From NCBI GenBank assembly GCA_021234155.1, contig JAJEKV010000049.1, positions 10,272,292 through 10,336,291 on the forward strand: DNA of 64,000 nucleotides. Reading direction: 5' to 3'. The notes beneath the pieces were generated by a model, which saw only the letters and a program-made list of their open reading frames with translations, made no database searches and was not told the DNA's origin. Positions within the stretch are counted from its first letter, which is position 1, and each line of letters opens with the position of its first letter. Positions 51,468 to 62,404 of the stretch are shown here, piece after piece. The position numbers and the translations under genes are program-made. Source of the DNA: Isoetes taiwanensis (lineage: Eukaryota; Streptophyta; Lycopodiopsida; Isoetales; Isoetaceae).

Positions 51468-54410
51468 TTGCTACATATTTTACCACCTGCACATCACATG
51501 CATGGACGCACAAGTACTGAAAAACCAAGAAGAAGAACTCCTAAGGATTGGTTAGACACTTGGGTAGACGCACATAGATCTCAAAATGTGACTGAGGATA
51601 GTTCGGTAGCTCCTCCCCCTGGTATGAAACGACTTTCTATTTTCTATCGTCTTGAGTACTGGTCACAACTAAAAATTGCACACTTGGCGATCCCATGCAC
51701 ATTTTTAAAGATGTTGGCAACTCATTGTGGAGACACCTAATTGGTGATTGTGATATTCTGGCTAGTAGAAATGATTTAAAAGATAAAAACATGATGCCCC
51801 AATTATGGCCACCACAAAATGGGCAAAAGTCCAAAAGTGCACCTTGGGTACTAAGCAGACAAGAGGAGAAGCAAGTAAAACAGATGATATCTAGTATGAG
51901 AACACCCACAGGTTATGATGCATCCTTGCATAAGGCATTTACCAAAGATGATGAGCTTAAAGGATTGAAGACACACGATTGTCACAAGTTTCTACAAGTA
52001 AGTCTATGATTTTCGTTTTAGCATTTCATTTCATTTTCATTTTACCAAGATTTGCCTTCCATTCTAGCATGTTCTATCATGCGTAATAGATAATTGCTTG
52101 ACAACAAGAATATAAGATGTCATTTATCAGTTGGGAAAAGTTGCACGGTACAAAACCCATGGTTTTCCAATTTATCGTAGAAAATTTCATTAATTGGAAA
52201 TTTTGTTTATAAAATTTCACATATACCAAAGATAGAGGTTGAAGAAGTTGAGTTATTATGCATCTTAGAGTTACCTACCAGCTTCTTTGATCTTCAAGTG
52301 CATCTTCTAGTACATCTTCCAGAGGAGATTAGTTTGGTTGGACCAGCTCCTGGACGTTGGATATTCTTTTTGGAACGATATATGAAAGTTTTAAAAGGTT
52401 TTGTTCGTCAAATGGCTAGGCCAGAAGGGTGTATGGTTAAAGGGCATTTGGTGCAGGAGATCCTTTTTCTTATGACTGATGCCACCACATCAATACACGA
52501 GGATGCTCCATATATATGGAAGAAAGAACAATGTGTGGAGGATATGGGAGAAGTTCTTAAAGGTCTTGTGGTAGAACGCAACCTTGATGATGAGATGTAC
52601 TTGCAGATAAATACGTTTGTGATGGTAAACTATGATAGTCTCGATAAATGGCGAGAAAAGTATGAGATTGCACAAAAAAATGATGACAATGCTAGAAGAT
52701 ACCAAGTCCTAGCAAAAAGATCTCGTCGTGGAAAACACTCAAAGGACACATGTGGGTTTGAGAAGTTGCCTAACAACATGCCACATGAGTGATTAATAGG
52801 TCAGCTGGAAGAGGACCAAGAGAAAGGCATTGAAATTTCACCAGATGACTATAATGTAGCAGTTAGATGTTCAAGGAAGGTATATAACAATCTTTTGCAC
52901 TACATTTAAGATATTTTTGTTGTTGATCATGGTGATAATACATGTGCATTTGCAGGCAAGATTCTGCACATCCATGTGGGCATACGGCCAGCACCTCCGT
53001 GTCGCGAGCATTGACTAGGGTAGGGTTACATATGATTGTGGCATTGTAGCGTGTTTTGAGCAAAAGAGTCAATCCTTTATAAGGGACAACCAGCCAGTAG
53101 ATAGTGATCTCAATAATGTTGTCAAATAACAGACATTATTGAAGTTGATTTCCGTTCCTTCAAGGTGAATGTGTTGAAGGCAAGGTGGTTCAAAGCATCC
53201 TATCGACGAGGAAGAAATCGCACAATGAGGCAACATTCTTCAGGTTTTTATGAGGTGAACACTTAATTCTTGAGAGATATTTTATTTTTCCAAGGCAAGT
53301 TGAACAAGTCTTTTTTCATAAGAACTAGAAAGATAATGATTGGTGGATTGTAGTTCATGCGACTCCTACATCTCATCGTATGATTGATCCATTAACTTTG
53401 CATGATCAATCTTTGATGAAGCGAACCAGACAACTCCTTGTACACTTGAGACTGATGTTGATGAAACAAATATTCTAGATCACGACATGAATGACATGCA
53501 GAGGACTCAAGATGATCATCCAACTGAGAATGGCATTTTACTTTCGCCAATGCAATCACCAAATCATGTTGTTATGGATTATGATGTTGACGAGAATGAT
53601 AAAGTTGAACGTGTGCCTCAGCATCTACTGCATCTACGACTTGGTGATGATGAGTTGGAGTATATTGAACAAGATGTAAGAGACGATGCATCACTTGCAA
53701 GTTTGGCATTGTAACTGTTTTAAAGTTATATAGACTTTTATTTGTCTATTTGCATTTGCAAGTTATGTCCAACGATACTTTTCTCTATATGAACGATGGC
53801 CAATTTCGTATGTAGATAATAGTAAGTATTGATTTAAATATGTAATTGTGATGCTAAATACACCTTCAATGCAATCTTATGACCTTAGATGTGACTATGG
53901 ACTGACATAAAGCTTGACAATAATGATGAGACAATATGTGACAATGTAGGTGATATTAGTAGCAACAACTGTTATGGCATATACCATGGCCACACAAACA
54001 TTGACGAAATTTGTGACACTAAAGATGCTATTATATTCGATGCTAATAACACCTATAATGTCACTAGTTGGCATTGACTCTAACACCAACGCTACATGTG
54101 TAACAACAAGCAACACTATAATTGCCACTAATAACAACACTTATAACATCACGGGTGGTACTGACATTAATACTGATGTTATATGTGTAACAACTAGTGA
54201 TGCTACAACTGATGCTAATAGTCAACTTCTATAGCATCATAACAAAATGACTGACACTATTGGTGACACAAAAAATGACATTATTCCTGGCACAAATTGT
54301 AGCGCCTTTAGCGTCACTTTGTATAAATGTCACCAATAATGTCATTGTGTATATTTGCTGATGTTGTGGTGATGCTTTGGTGACGCTAATTGACCACTTC
54401 TCTTGTAGTG
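51468..54410 (+). mobile_element. CACTA (En/Spm) transposon remnant, TNP2 transposase
   Basis: From left to right the plus strand gives MKRLSIFYRLEYWSQLKIAH, then DPMHIFKDVGNSLWRHLIG (51620-51740) and GLKTHDCHKFLQ (near 51965-52000), the C-terminal part of a TNP2 transposase. 52298-52792 is a DUF4218-like domain. 53140-53400 (FKVNVLKARWFKASY, WWIVVHATPTSHRM) looks like a DUF4216 segment. Introns and stops lie between. The right end is at 54410: ...GACCACTTCTCTTGTAGTG, whose reverse complement begins CACTACAAGAGAAGTGG, a CACTA terminus. The last 200 bp hold subterminal repeats of TAGCGTCAC / TGGTGAC. The left terminus and the N-terminal half of the transposase were not found. Confidence 0.8.
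52298..52792 (+). pseudogene. TNP2-like protein, DUF4218 domain exon
   Basis: The frame opens without ATG context: MHLLVHLPEEISLVGPAPGR, WIFFLERYMKVLKGFVRQMARPEGCMVKGHLVQE. This follows the HLLVHL---A-L-GPV--RWMYPFER-MK-LK--VRN-ARPEGSI-E DUF4218 pattern of CACTA transposons closely. The rest (VMVNYDSLDKWREKYE) is the following linker. It lies between the C-terminal TNP2 block at 51.5-52.0 kb and the DUF4216-like block at 53.1-53.4 kb, as in intact elements. Upstream flank 52020-52290 is partly decayed. Confidence 0.85.
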
Positions 54411-54644
54411 AAATAGGAGTGTCCATGGAGATTAGAGAAAATGTGATGAGCCTGCTGAGTCGACCCTCCTCTCTTGGTAACTTGGGATCTTGTCTGAACT
54501 TGCAACGGACTAGATCGAGGTTGGTATTTCCAATATTGACATGATGACAAGCAATATTAAATGGTAAAGAATTGAATCTTCTTACTCATATAATTAGAGA
54601 TCAACAATAATATACTCAAATATATCCATTATCAACTATACAAT
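54411..54644. other. Spacer, no gene
   Basis: Short AT-rich flank between the CACTA terminus and the repeat family X copy; no feature seen. Confidence 0.4.
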
Positions 54645-55320
54645 ATCTAGTTAAGTAATTCACAAGAACCTCTCCTCTAGAACTCAACCATGACCTTCAG
54701 CTTCACTGCTACCATTGCCTTTCTCTTTCATTGCACATGCACCCAAGAGGGTTAGGGGATAAGTGGGAATCCCAAAGCTGCCTCTGCATGCATAGAACAT
54801 CTTGGAAATTTTGGATAACAAGAACATAAGCAAAAACATAGATAAAAGATCTGATATCTGTACTTATCAAGAGAAGGCCATAGTTCCAGGACAATGGGAA
54901 GCTCAACCAGCTTACATGCAAATCCTGTTAGCAAAAGAATGCCCAACTAGCTTACATTCCAAGCCCTGTAGCGGGAGTGGTGGAATGAACCTCGTATGCG
55001 CATACCCTCTTAGCCTATATTTGGCACTTGAGGACCTCTTATTATGGAGTCACAGAATTGATTTAGCATCCTTGCCAGGAGAACTACGCCTGATGTATTT
55101 AACATAGAAACACAGATGAATATGAGCATGCTGGAGCAACCTAGGCCACTGAACCTGGAAGCCCGACCCCGAAGGATTCAAGAGATATCAAAATGTCAAG
55201 ACAACTGTGGTGCAGTACAAGACCATAGAATTGTGATGTTCATTACATATTTATTACATGTGCCTAAGTTATACCCTTGTTGAGGTTGTCCATACAACTT
55301 AACCGTGTCAAAGTATCTAA
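54645..55320 (-). repeat. Dispersed repeat family X, copy 2
   Basis: The reverse complement aligns along its length with 15440-16230. Shared are TTAGGCACATGTA, CGGGGTCGGGCTTCCAGGTT-like, GGGTATGCGCATACGAGGTT, TTTGCATGTAAGCTGG-like, GAGCTTCCCATTGTCCTGGA and, near the end, GGTGCATGTGCAATG. It lacks about 100 bp that copy 1 has after CTGGAGCTATGG. No common reading frame. Confidence 0.7.
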
Positions 55321-55925
55321 CTTAGTGATGAAGACCATGATAACAATCAAAACATGTTGAGAAAGTCATAAGCGTGGCTGCTATATTGATATAGATCCAA
55401 TACCTACAACTAGAGATACTAATATTTTTCAATCTGCAAAATTTACCTTAGAATTATTTCCCCTACGAGGAATATAACACTCCATGTTGTTTATCCATAT
55501 CCATGATACTCAAGTTCCTTACTCATTAGGCCATAATATGACTTACTCTATTATGTCAGCACTGCTCCATGGCATTGCCATACTCAGAAGCCGCAATAAG
55601 CTTCTCATTCAGATACTCTCTTGACCAAAGTAATATGAATCTCACTTAAAGTCCCCGCGTTCCATAAATTCTCCATGTTTACAAATAAACTACGTAGCTG
55701 TGGTCTAATAATTTACTTTTGGGAAAAAAAATCATGGCAGCAATAACAATGATGTGAAACTGTACACATCTACAAAATATACAAAACACATTACCGTGCT
55801 TAGCTGAGTGTTGCTGGACATAGCTGATCCTACATGTTCATGACCTCCTAGAGGTATGATGCCACTGTCTGTCCTAAAGTTGTGTCCAATATCATATGTA
55901 GAAGCTGGCGGGGCCTAATCAGCAT
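55321..55925. other. No recognisable gene
   Basis: AT-rich, no motif or repeat seen. Confidence 0.4.
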
Positions 55926-57905
55926 AACGTAATGTGTTCGAAGATGATTATACGTTGGGGAGCTCTGAAGGGTGTGGCATTCATCCTCAATGGCTCCTGC
56001 TTGGCAACATTGACATCCTGGCATGGCTCTCCAGTCCAGTGATCCATCTCAATTCGGAGACGATGTGCTCCTGTGCAGATCAAGGCAAAGAGAGCTCAGT
56101 GGTTGGCCAAATGGAATGTTCAAGAGCACAGGTGCATACAGGTGCAAACAGGCAGATTGCAATAGTTTGAGGCAATACCTTATGCATGCTTCCCCAGCTA
56201 GCTCTGGGATATCGCCATCCTTGAACAGGTTAAGGTTACACATCAATCTCACAATGTCATCCATCACCGGCACAACATCAACCCCACACTAGAACGAGAC
56301 CCGCAACATTACCTGTGCATCCATCTGCCTATGAAAAAGTGCAGGCCTTCAAGTGTTGCGGCCCCATTGCCATTGTGTAGACCAGATAAGGGAGATGGCA
56401 ATCATCCATATAAATCACTTTCTAAAAGTGCAAAATGCCTTCTGAAGAGGCAAGAAGCTTGTCTCCTGCAATAGGATTTGATATGGGACCACGTGGACTT
56501 CACCCCTAGCACCCGTGTCAAGAAGGATTTTTGCACCTACTCCAATTCATTCTAGGTGGCTAGGGACACCACTGGCCTCCGGACTTCAACCCCGTACAAA
56601 AGGACAGGCTCTAACAAGATCCTGAACAGGTGCGACTGATGAGCTTAGACATACAACTCTGCTTTGTGGCTATTGTTCTGCATTGTGTATAGTGCCTTCC
56701 AACTTATTGTCATTCTCAGCCGAGTGGAAGTGTCCCAATACATGGTAGAAGGAAACTCCACTCCCAAATACTTACTTGGTGCCACCTCTACATTTTGTTC
56801 GCAATAACTGATGGAAGGGATCCTTGGCTGGTATGGTGACGATATGAGGACCACCTTAGTCTTGGCCAGGTTGACGCGCATGTCTGTTGTCCAAAATGTG
56901 TCCAAGGCATCAAGATGCCATTGCATGTCCGTGAAAGTGTAGGCTAGAAGATCCACATATCCGTACGTATTAGCTATCTGGCAACCTGGTGCAACAATTG
57001 AGCCCCATCCCCAAAGAGTGTTGAGGAGAGAGGGCATCCTTGGTGGACGCTAATCATACGATCAAATATCTGCTCTGCTAGTTGCAACTGCTTAAGCACC
57101 TCTCATATATCCTGTAAACTGCATTCTATAGATCTGCAAGGACCTCTAGCTTTCACAACCATGCCCACAACTTTTCTTGTGGCACAGTATCAAAGGCGTT
57201 GACAAAATCTACAAAGAAGCAATACGAGTCCTACCTATGGTTCTTGCAGTCCTTGATCAGGGTTTTTAGCGTGAAGATCTGGTCAATGGTTAAGTGACAG
57301 AGACTGAATCCTGCCTGTATTAGGGTCAACTCCTGCCGCCTCGGTCCAGTCGGTCAGTTGCTGCTCCAGAATTATGGCTAGCAGTTTGACGAACACTGAA
57401 CTGACCATGATCATCTGGTATTACCATGAACTAATTGGCCAGGGCAATGCCGATCATTTGCCTTGTAGATGGACACAACTCTATGGAATCCTTCTTGTAA
57501 TGCCCTGTTGAACAAGGCGGTTAAGACTAGTGCCATGCGTGGCTGCACCCACTTGAGCAACTCTGTCTGCATGCCATACAAGTCTGGCGCTTTCCCATTG
57601 GCAAGTTGTGGTCCACGTAGTTCGACGAGGACGGTCTCTCTAGAAGCACTTTTCTACGTCAATCTCTACCATGTCGATCAACCTTTCGGTCTGTTGCTAT
57701 AGCATAGGAAACTGAAGAACTCCTGACAAATCCTCTGCGAGCATTCAGGCATAGGCCTATGCATGTTTGTAGTCCAAGTGCAGCTAAGGCCTGCGAGGTG
57801 CTATGGCACTGAGAGTCTGAACAGTCTGCCAGGCCACCTGCAGATATAGTGGAAGTCCATGCATCGATTTGGTAGTCCAAGCCATCGTCTTGCAGTTCCA
57901 AGTCC
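55926..57905 (-). mobile_element. Decayed non-L1 LINE reverse transcriptase
   Basis: Minus-strand frames, joined by eye, give MIQAGF-LCHLTIDQIFTLKTL, then the RT motif A block CFFVDFVNAFDTVPQEKLWAW (about 57150-57230). A damaged motif-B segment (TLFG-like, near 57000) comes next, then the block DLLAYTFTDMQWHLDALDTFW, NLAKTKVVLISS and PSKYLGVEFPS (57037-56645). The C-terminal region runs to about 55930, with a CLDLHRST-type tail. It is the clearest of the copies of this family in the window (others at 1-1830 and 17155-18260). Stops and frameshifts are frequent. No tail or target duplication seen. Confidence 0.75.
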
Positions 57906-58530
57906 GATTATGCAAAGGATCTTCTTTCTAAATTGTGTTTTTGATAGGCTTCTTCTGGTCCGAATCTTTTTGATTAATCTATTGCATGCATATCCTGATC
58001 AAATCTTCCCTTGCTAACTTAAATTCAGCCCCTTTCCTACCATTTTGACCTGACCCATTTCAGTTTGCATGGTATTTTAGGTCCTCCTTGATTCAAATTT
58101 CCTGGCTCTATATTAAATCAAATCCAGACTCCAAATCCATGTCTGGTTAAAGCCCAAGCATCAAAACAATATCTAGTATGTTTCAGAAATTACTTCGATG
58201 CTCTTCAGATTCCTTAACTTTGGTTGATGCAACATCCTCCACAAATTCGGCCTCAGAAAGATAATCAACCCTTATTCTTGCTTTTTAATCTCTGTATGCC
58301 TACATTTTTTCCATCGGCGGACTATATGACTAATTTTGGCTCTCCCAATCATCCTTTGCATATTATACCACACAAATGCCATAACCCTCTTATCAAAGCA
58401 TAGATAAATCTTATCACGGCAGCCCAGGTGCCCTAAAGTAAATCAGTCAACGGAAAACCCCACTTGAAAAAAGAAGATTGATGCAACCTCTTCAAGCTCT
58501 TGCCTCCACAGCACCACAAAGCTCCAAAAA
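57906..58530. other. Spacer, no gene
   Basis: AT-rich flank left of the TIR element; nothing recognised. Confidence 0.4.
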
Positions 58531-58553
58531 GTCGTATTTAATTAAAGTGGGAC
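58531..58553 (+). repeat. Left terminal inverted repeat of copy B
   Basis: 23 bp; exact reverse complement of 62382-62404. The similarity stops at once on the inner side (AAATCTC against TCATTCC). Confidence 0.9.
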
Positions 58554-58699
58554 AAATCTCGAATTTTGGGACTCGGACTGAAAATGGGACTCATACTGAC
58601 AAAATTTAAGTTGAGTTCACATCATATAACAAGAACGGGCTCGTAATATTTTCTTACAGAATTTTCAAATAAATAGATGAGAAAGTTTACAAAAACCTA

Positions 58700-58911
58700 G
58701 AGCGGGGTGAGACCGAAAGGGGGAGGGGAAGGGGAGAAGTTGGGGGAAAGTTGAGAGAAGTCATGGAAGGGGTAAGTTAGAAGAAGGGGGGAGGGAGGAA
58801 GTTCGAAAAGGGGGGTGAGAAGAGGGGGCAAGGGAAGGTGGGTAAGGGGGCAAGGGAAGGAGGGGGGGCAAGGGGAGGTGAGAAGGGAGGTGAGAAAGGG
58901 GAAGGGAAAGC
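58700..58911. repeat. Polypurine tract, about 210 bp
   Basis: Nearly uninterrupted G/A on the plus strand with long G-runs (GGGGGGAGGGAGG, GGAGGGGGGGCAAGGGGAGG). It can be expected to form triplex or G-quadruplex structures. The same tract occurs on the opposite strand in copy A (50611-50850). Confidence 0.9.
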
Positions 58912-59469
58912 CAGAATAACTAAAGGGGAATGTATCCCCTTGAGATTAAAGGGATTAATATAAAAAAATATAATTAATAATTAATTTAATTAAATAAAAA
59001 AATAATTTAATTAATTTTATAAAAAATATATAAACGGTTCTCTTCTCTTCTCGACTACTGAGTCGAGAATTGGAAAGTGGATTTGCCTCTGCCTCAAAAT
59101 CACGATTTGCTGAAGAAGACGCTACCGCTTTTAAAAAATCAGCCAGTTCCTCACTCAAAGATTGGGAAGAATTTCGGAAGGACAATAAGAACAACTCAAG
59201 CTAACAGCAACCCACCTGCGAGAAAATTGAAATAGGGGTTTCAAATCCTGTTTCAAACAGAGTAGAAGGACTGGAAGATGGGTATCCGGTGTTTGATCCA
59301 AAATCAAGCTCCATAGCCCAGAAAGGGGACATGCCATGGATTCACCGGAAGAAAAAGGCCCGAAGATTCGCCCACAAGCTCTGGCTATGGCCCGAAATCG
59401 CTCTGGCTATGGCTATGGCGGATTTGAGACAAAACAAAACCCTACCCCGGCAGTGTGGGGCTGCAAAAA

Positions 59470-59620
59470 CAGTATTAGACTCCAAAAACGTTCTGAGCTC
59501 CAAAATCGTGATCCTTGGCCGATATCAGAGCTCCAAACTCATTCTGAGCTCCAAAATCGTGATCCTTGGCCGATATCAGAGCTCCAAAATCATTCTGAGC
59601 TCCAAAATCGTATATGACCT
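59470..59620. repeat. Tandem repeat of GAGCTCCAAAATCGT(GATCC...)
   Basis: CTGAGCTCCAAAATCGTGAT, followed by CCTTGGCCGATATCA, occurs twice in full at 59498-59579, about 50 bp apart, with partial copies on both sides. Related words return near 59985-60115. Confidence 0.9.
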
Positions 59621-59768
59621 GCACAGCTAATGCATATCGTATATGAGAGCGGTGTAAATCAGCAAAATGTGGTAAATCCGGCACAAAAAAAGCTGATTAA
59701 TCCAGCCATCCGCTATAAGGCAGGGCGCAGAAGTGCTAATGTTGAGCAAGAGAGGGAAAAAAGGATAC

Positions 59769-59889
59769 CTTGTGGAGGATAGCCGTAAGGGGCAGAACCG
59801 TAATAAGCTCCTCCCTGCTGCGGATAACCGCCATAGCCATGGTGGCCATGGTGGTGATGCCCCTTTTCCTTGCTCTCTTTCTTTCCCAT
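59769..59889 (-). pseudogene. First exon of a glycine-rich protein gene (GRP A3-like)
   Basis: ATG 59889 begins MGKKESKEKGHHHHGHHGYG and continues GYPQQGGAYYGSAPYGYPPQ. The exon ends CCTCCACAAG|GTATCC at a good donor, giving 40 codons plus one base. A basic MGKK start followed by His/Gly/Tyr/Pro-rich repeats and an early intron is typical of the plant glycine-rich protein A3 group. The following exon, expected to be YPP-rich with a Gly/Ala-rich tail, is not present in the next kilobase on the same strand, where only element repeats occur. So this is a fragment lying inside the TIR element. CpG and GC content are higher than around it. Confidence 0.6.
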
Positions 59890-60252
59890 TTTAAGCAACC
59901 TTTGATGGACGGAAATAGCAAAGCGCAATAAAGATGAGCGCTTCAGCTGCTAGGCTATACTGCTATAGGGAGATTGCGGATATCAGAGCTCCAAAATTGC
60001 CATCCATTATCCCAACTAGTCGGAATCGATATCAGAGCCGCTTGAAGCGCCGATATCAGAGCGCTTATCTCCAAAATCGCCGATATCAGAGCCGCTTGAA
60101 GCGTCGCCGCTTGAAGCGCCTCTTGCTGGCGCGGCGGATTTGTTGTGTCGGATGGATCTAATAAGATCTCTCCCGTTTCTAATCCTTCGCTTTGGAATCA
60201 ATCGGCTGTCTGCATATGATTCATAGCATGCAAAGCTTTTCTAGATTGGTTC

Positions 60253-60468
60253 TCAGACAAGAATAAGTTTGAAAATGAGGCAATGCACATGGCTAGCAGA
60301 AGGAATGAGGGCCATACCGTCTAAATTTGCTCCGCCATAGCCATTAAGAAGCTCTATCATTCCTTTTTGACGGATTCGTGGTTGTAGATCTGCCGGAAAC
60401 CAGAGTGGTTTCTCCTTTCCAAGTGGTACAACAGGATCTGCGGCACAAAGGTGTGTACCAAATTTCAA
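60253..60468 (-). other. Open segment of unknown origin
   Basis: A 71-codon minus-strand frame with CAADPVVPLGKEKPLWFPAD and IELLNGYGGANLDGMAL. The KEKPLWFP words recall the start of mature light-harvesting proteins, but the following residues do not. I would not name it; another captured host fragment is possible. Confidence 0.25.
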
Positions 60469-60772
60469 AATTCAAATATTGGGGGGAAAAAAGGGCGAGG
60501 TATAAGAAACAATTAAATAAGTCTTGAAAATAAGTCACGTAGAGTAAGTTTTGAAGTTGTCATAATATTTGTATAATGCATTATTATTAGTTGTAAGGGT
60601 AAGTAGGGTAAATTATTTTTCAGTTGTTATAATGTGCATTATAGGTGCATATGATGTCCATTAGATAAATACATGGGGAGGGTCTATTTATCATAGAAAA
60701 TACATAGGAAATTTATGGGGAGGGTAATTTTTCATAGAAAATACATAAAATATTGTGTTTATTAAAAAATAC

Positions 60773-60831
60773 ATAGTATAGTATAGTATAGTATAGTATA
60801 GTATAGTATAGTATAGTATAGTATAGTATAG
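60773..60831. repeat. AGTAT pentanucleotide microsatellite
   Basis: About 11-12 uninterrupted copies of TAGTA/AGTAT. Confidence 0.95.
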
Positions 60832-61140
60832 TGTGTGCTAATACTAATGTGTGCTAGTATAAAATGCTAATGTGTGCTAATATTAATGTGTGCTAAAACT
60901 AATGTGTGCTAATACTAATGTGTATTAATGTATAAAAATGCTAATGTGTGCTAATACTAGTTGTGGTAGTATAAAGTACTAATTGTGTGCTAATTGTGGT
61001 AGTATAAAGTACTAATGTGTGCTAATTAAGGTGTGCTAGTATAAAAATGCTAATGTGTGCTAATACTAATGTGTGCTAGTATAAAAACAATTGTTAAATA
61101 CTAATGTGTGCTAAATACTAATGTGCTGTGAGAAAAACAA
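60832..61140. repeat. CTAATGTGTG minisatellite
   Basis: Degenerate array of GTGTGCTAATACTAAT and GTGTGCTAGTATAAAA units, roughly 14-32 bp each, directly after the pentanucleotide array, which it may have grown from. Confidence 0.9.
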
Positions 61141-61254
61141 TAAACTATGGTGTGATAGAATAATAAACTATGGTGGAAAATTAGATGGATAGATAGATAA
61201 AATGATGCTCCGCAAAAATAATCTCTGACCCTTGAAATTGCCTTTTTTTACTCT

Positions 61255-61680
61255 GAGCTGCCTTTCTCGACTTCAAAAGGCCCTCAAACCTTTGCTTTGG
61301 TTGCTTTCTCTCGCCTTTCGGTCGAAGGCCTCGACCCCTAAAACACTGCATTTTTTAAGCTTTTAGGCTGCCTTTCTCGACTTCCCATGAGTCGAAAAAG
61401 GCCTCGACCCCTAAAACCGGCGTTTTTAAACTTTTGGTTGCCTTTCTCGACTTCATGAATCGAAAGGCCTCCTCGACCCTAAAACCCGCGTTTTTAAGCT
61501 TTGAAACGCCTTTCTCGACTCGCGGTCGAAAAGCCTCTCGACCTAAAACCGTGTTTTTGGCTTTGAGCTGCCTTTCTCGACTCGTCGAAAAAGGCCTCCC
61601 ACCCCTAAAACACGTGTTTTTAAACTTTTGTTTGCCTTTCTGGACTCGTGAGAGAAAAGGCTATCGAACTGTATTTTCCA
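61255..61680. repeat. TTTCTCGACT minisatellite, seven units of about 55-70 bp
   Basis: Units begin GCCTTTCTCGACT(T/C) at about 61261, 61315 (shortened), 61371, 61441, 61509, 61571 and 61635. Each continues with GAAAAGGCCTCGACCCCTAA and a CGTTTTTAAGCTTT-like end. The inner TCGAC/GTCGA words make every unit a small hairpin. Confidence 0.9.
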
Positions 61681-61760
61681 AAAATGGCCCTAAGAACTGT
61701 GTTTTATTTTATTTTTTTTGCCTGTAGCATCACTTGACTAACTTGAGTTTGTCTTTTGCA

Positions 61761-61909
61761 GTCCTCATCTCGACCAGATAGTACATGCTTGGGAGCAATG
61801 AAAAGACCAGTTCATTGAAGAAAGATGCCGAGAAGAGGGTGGTGACATCAGTTGGACATACAAGCACGTGGCCCATGAAGGAACTCCTCATACAAATTTC
61901 TATCGTCTG
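61761..61909 (+). CDS. Conserved splice-bounded ORF of the TIR/polypurine family (copy B)
   Basis: TGTCTTTTGCAG|TCCTCATC is a strong acceptor and CGTCT|GTAAGTTG a strong donor. The segment encodes MLGSNEKTSSLKK, EKRVVTSVGHTSTWPMKELL, IQISIV (from ATG 61782). It corresponds to 49481-49290 in copy A, including the acceptor. Function unknown; without flanking exons it may be an exon of a captured gene or of an element gene lost elsewhere. Confidence 0.45.
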
Positions 61910-62381
61910 TAAGTTGCTCCGTGACTTGGACAGAGCTCCACGCGCCGTTTGCACTAGGTGGTTCATGTGTGAAGAGGATGTAATCATTGTGATAATACGA
62001 CCACTATGGTCTCTTCACCCACTGTAATATATATTGTAATGAGCCCATTTATAAATATAAGGTATCTCAAAACTAGTATTTTTTGGTGATTAAGTAAACA
62101 ATTTGCTTAATTTTTGTTGGAATTTGTGATCTCTTGTCTACCTACCTAAGAAAATAGAGCCAAAATGTCTTGGTAAAGGAATTCACCCTCACGCGAAAAA
62201 CTCTTATTTTGAATGACAAATAAGCCCCAAAACAGGGACTCGACTCGCTATCCGAGAAAACTGGGAGAAAGCTTGGATGCACGCTAATAGACAAAAATTC
62301 GAATTAAGGACAGTTTTCGGGTCGGGGTGCTCATTTTTGTGTAAAATAACAGGGTTCCGAAAAAAAGTGGGAATGGAATGA

Positions 62382-62404
62382 GTCCCACTTTAATTAAATA
62401 CGAC
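62382..62404 (-). repeat. Right terminal inverted repeat of copy B
   Basis: 23 bp; exact reverse complement of 58531-58553. Confidence 0.9.

Larger units (their letters stand above)
58531..62404 (+). mobile_element. TIR/polypurine element family, copy B (3.87 kb, perfect 23-bp TIRs)
   Basis: GTCGTATTTAATTAAAGTGG followed by GAC at 58531-58553 is the exact reverse complement of 62382-62404. Between them lie, in order: a polypurine tract (58700-58911), an AT-rich block (58950-59030), short GAGCTCCAAAATCGTGATCC repeats (59470-59620), a captured host exon (59769-59889), GATATCAGAGCCGCTTGAAG repeats (60040-60120), and an AGTAT pentanucleotide array (60773-60831). A CTAATGTGTG array (60831-61130), a TTTCTCGACT minisatellite (61255-61680) and a splice-bounded ORF (61761-61909) follow. 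No transposase is encoded and no clear target duplication flanks it (CTCCAAAAA against CTCAAAACC). It is best described as a non-autonomous TIR element of unknown superfamily, possibly of the gene-fragment-carrying type. Confidence 0.65.

Noticed and set aside
53950-54234. Asn/Thr-rich open frame
   Set aside because: Low-complexity ATG/ACT repeats within the CACTA 3' region.
60253-60468. Light-harvesting protein start (KEKPLWFP)
   Set aside because: Only a few residues match and the following conserved LHC segment is absent.
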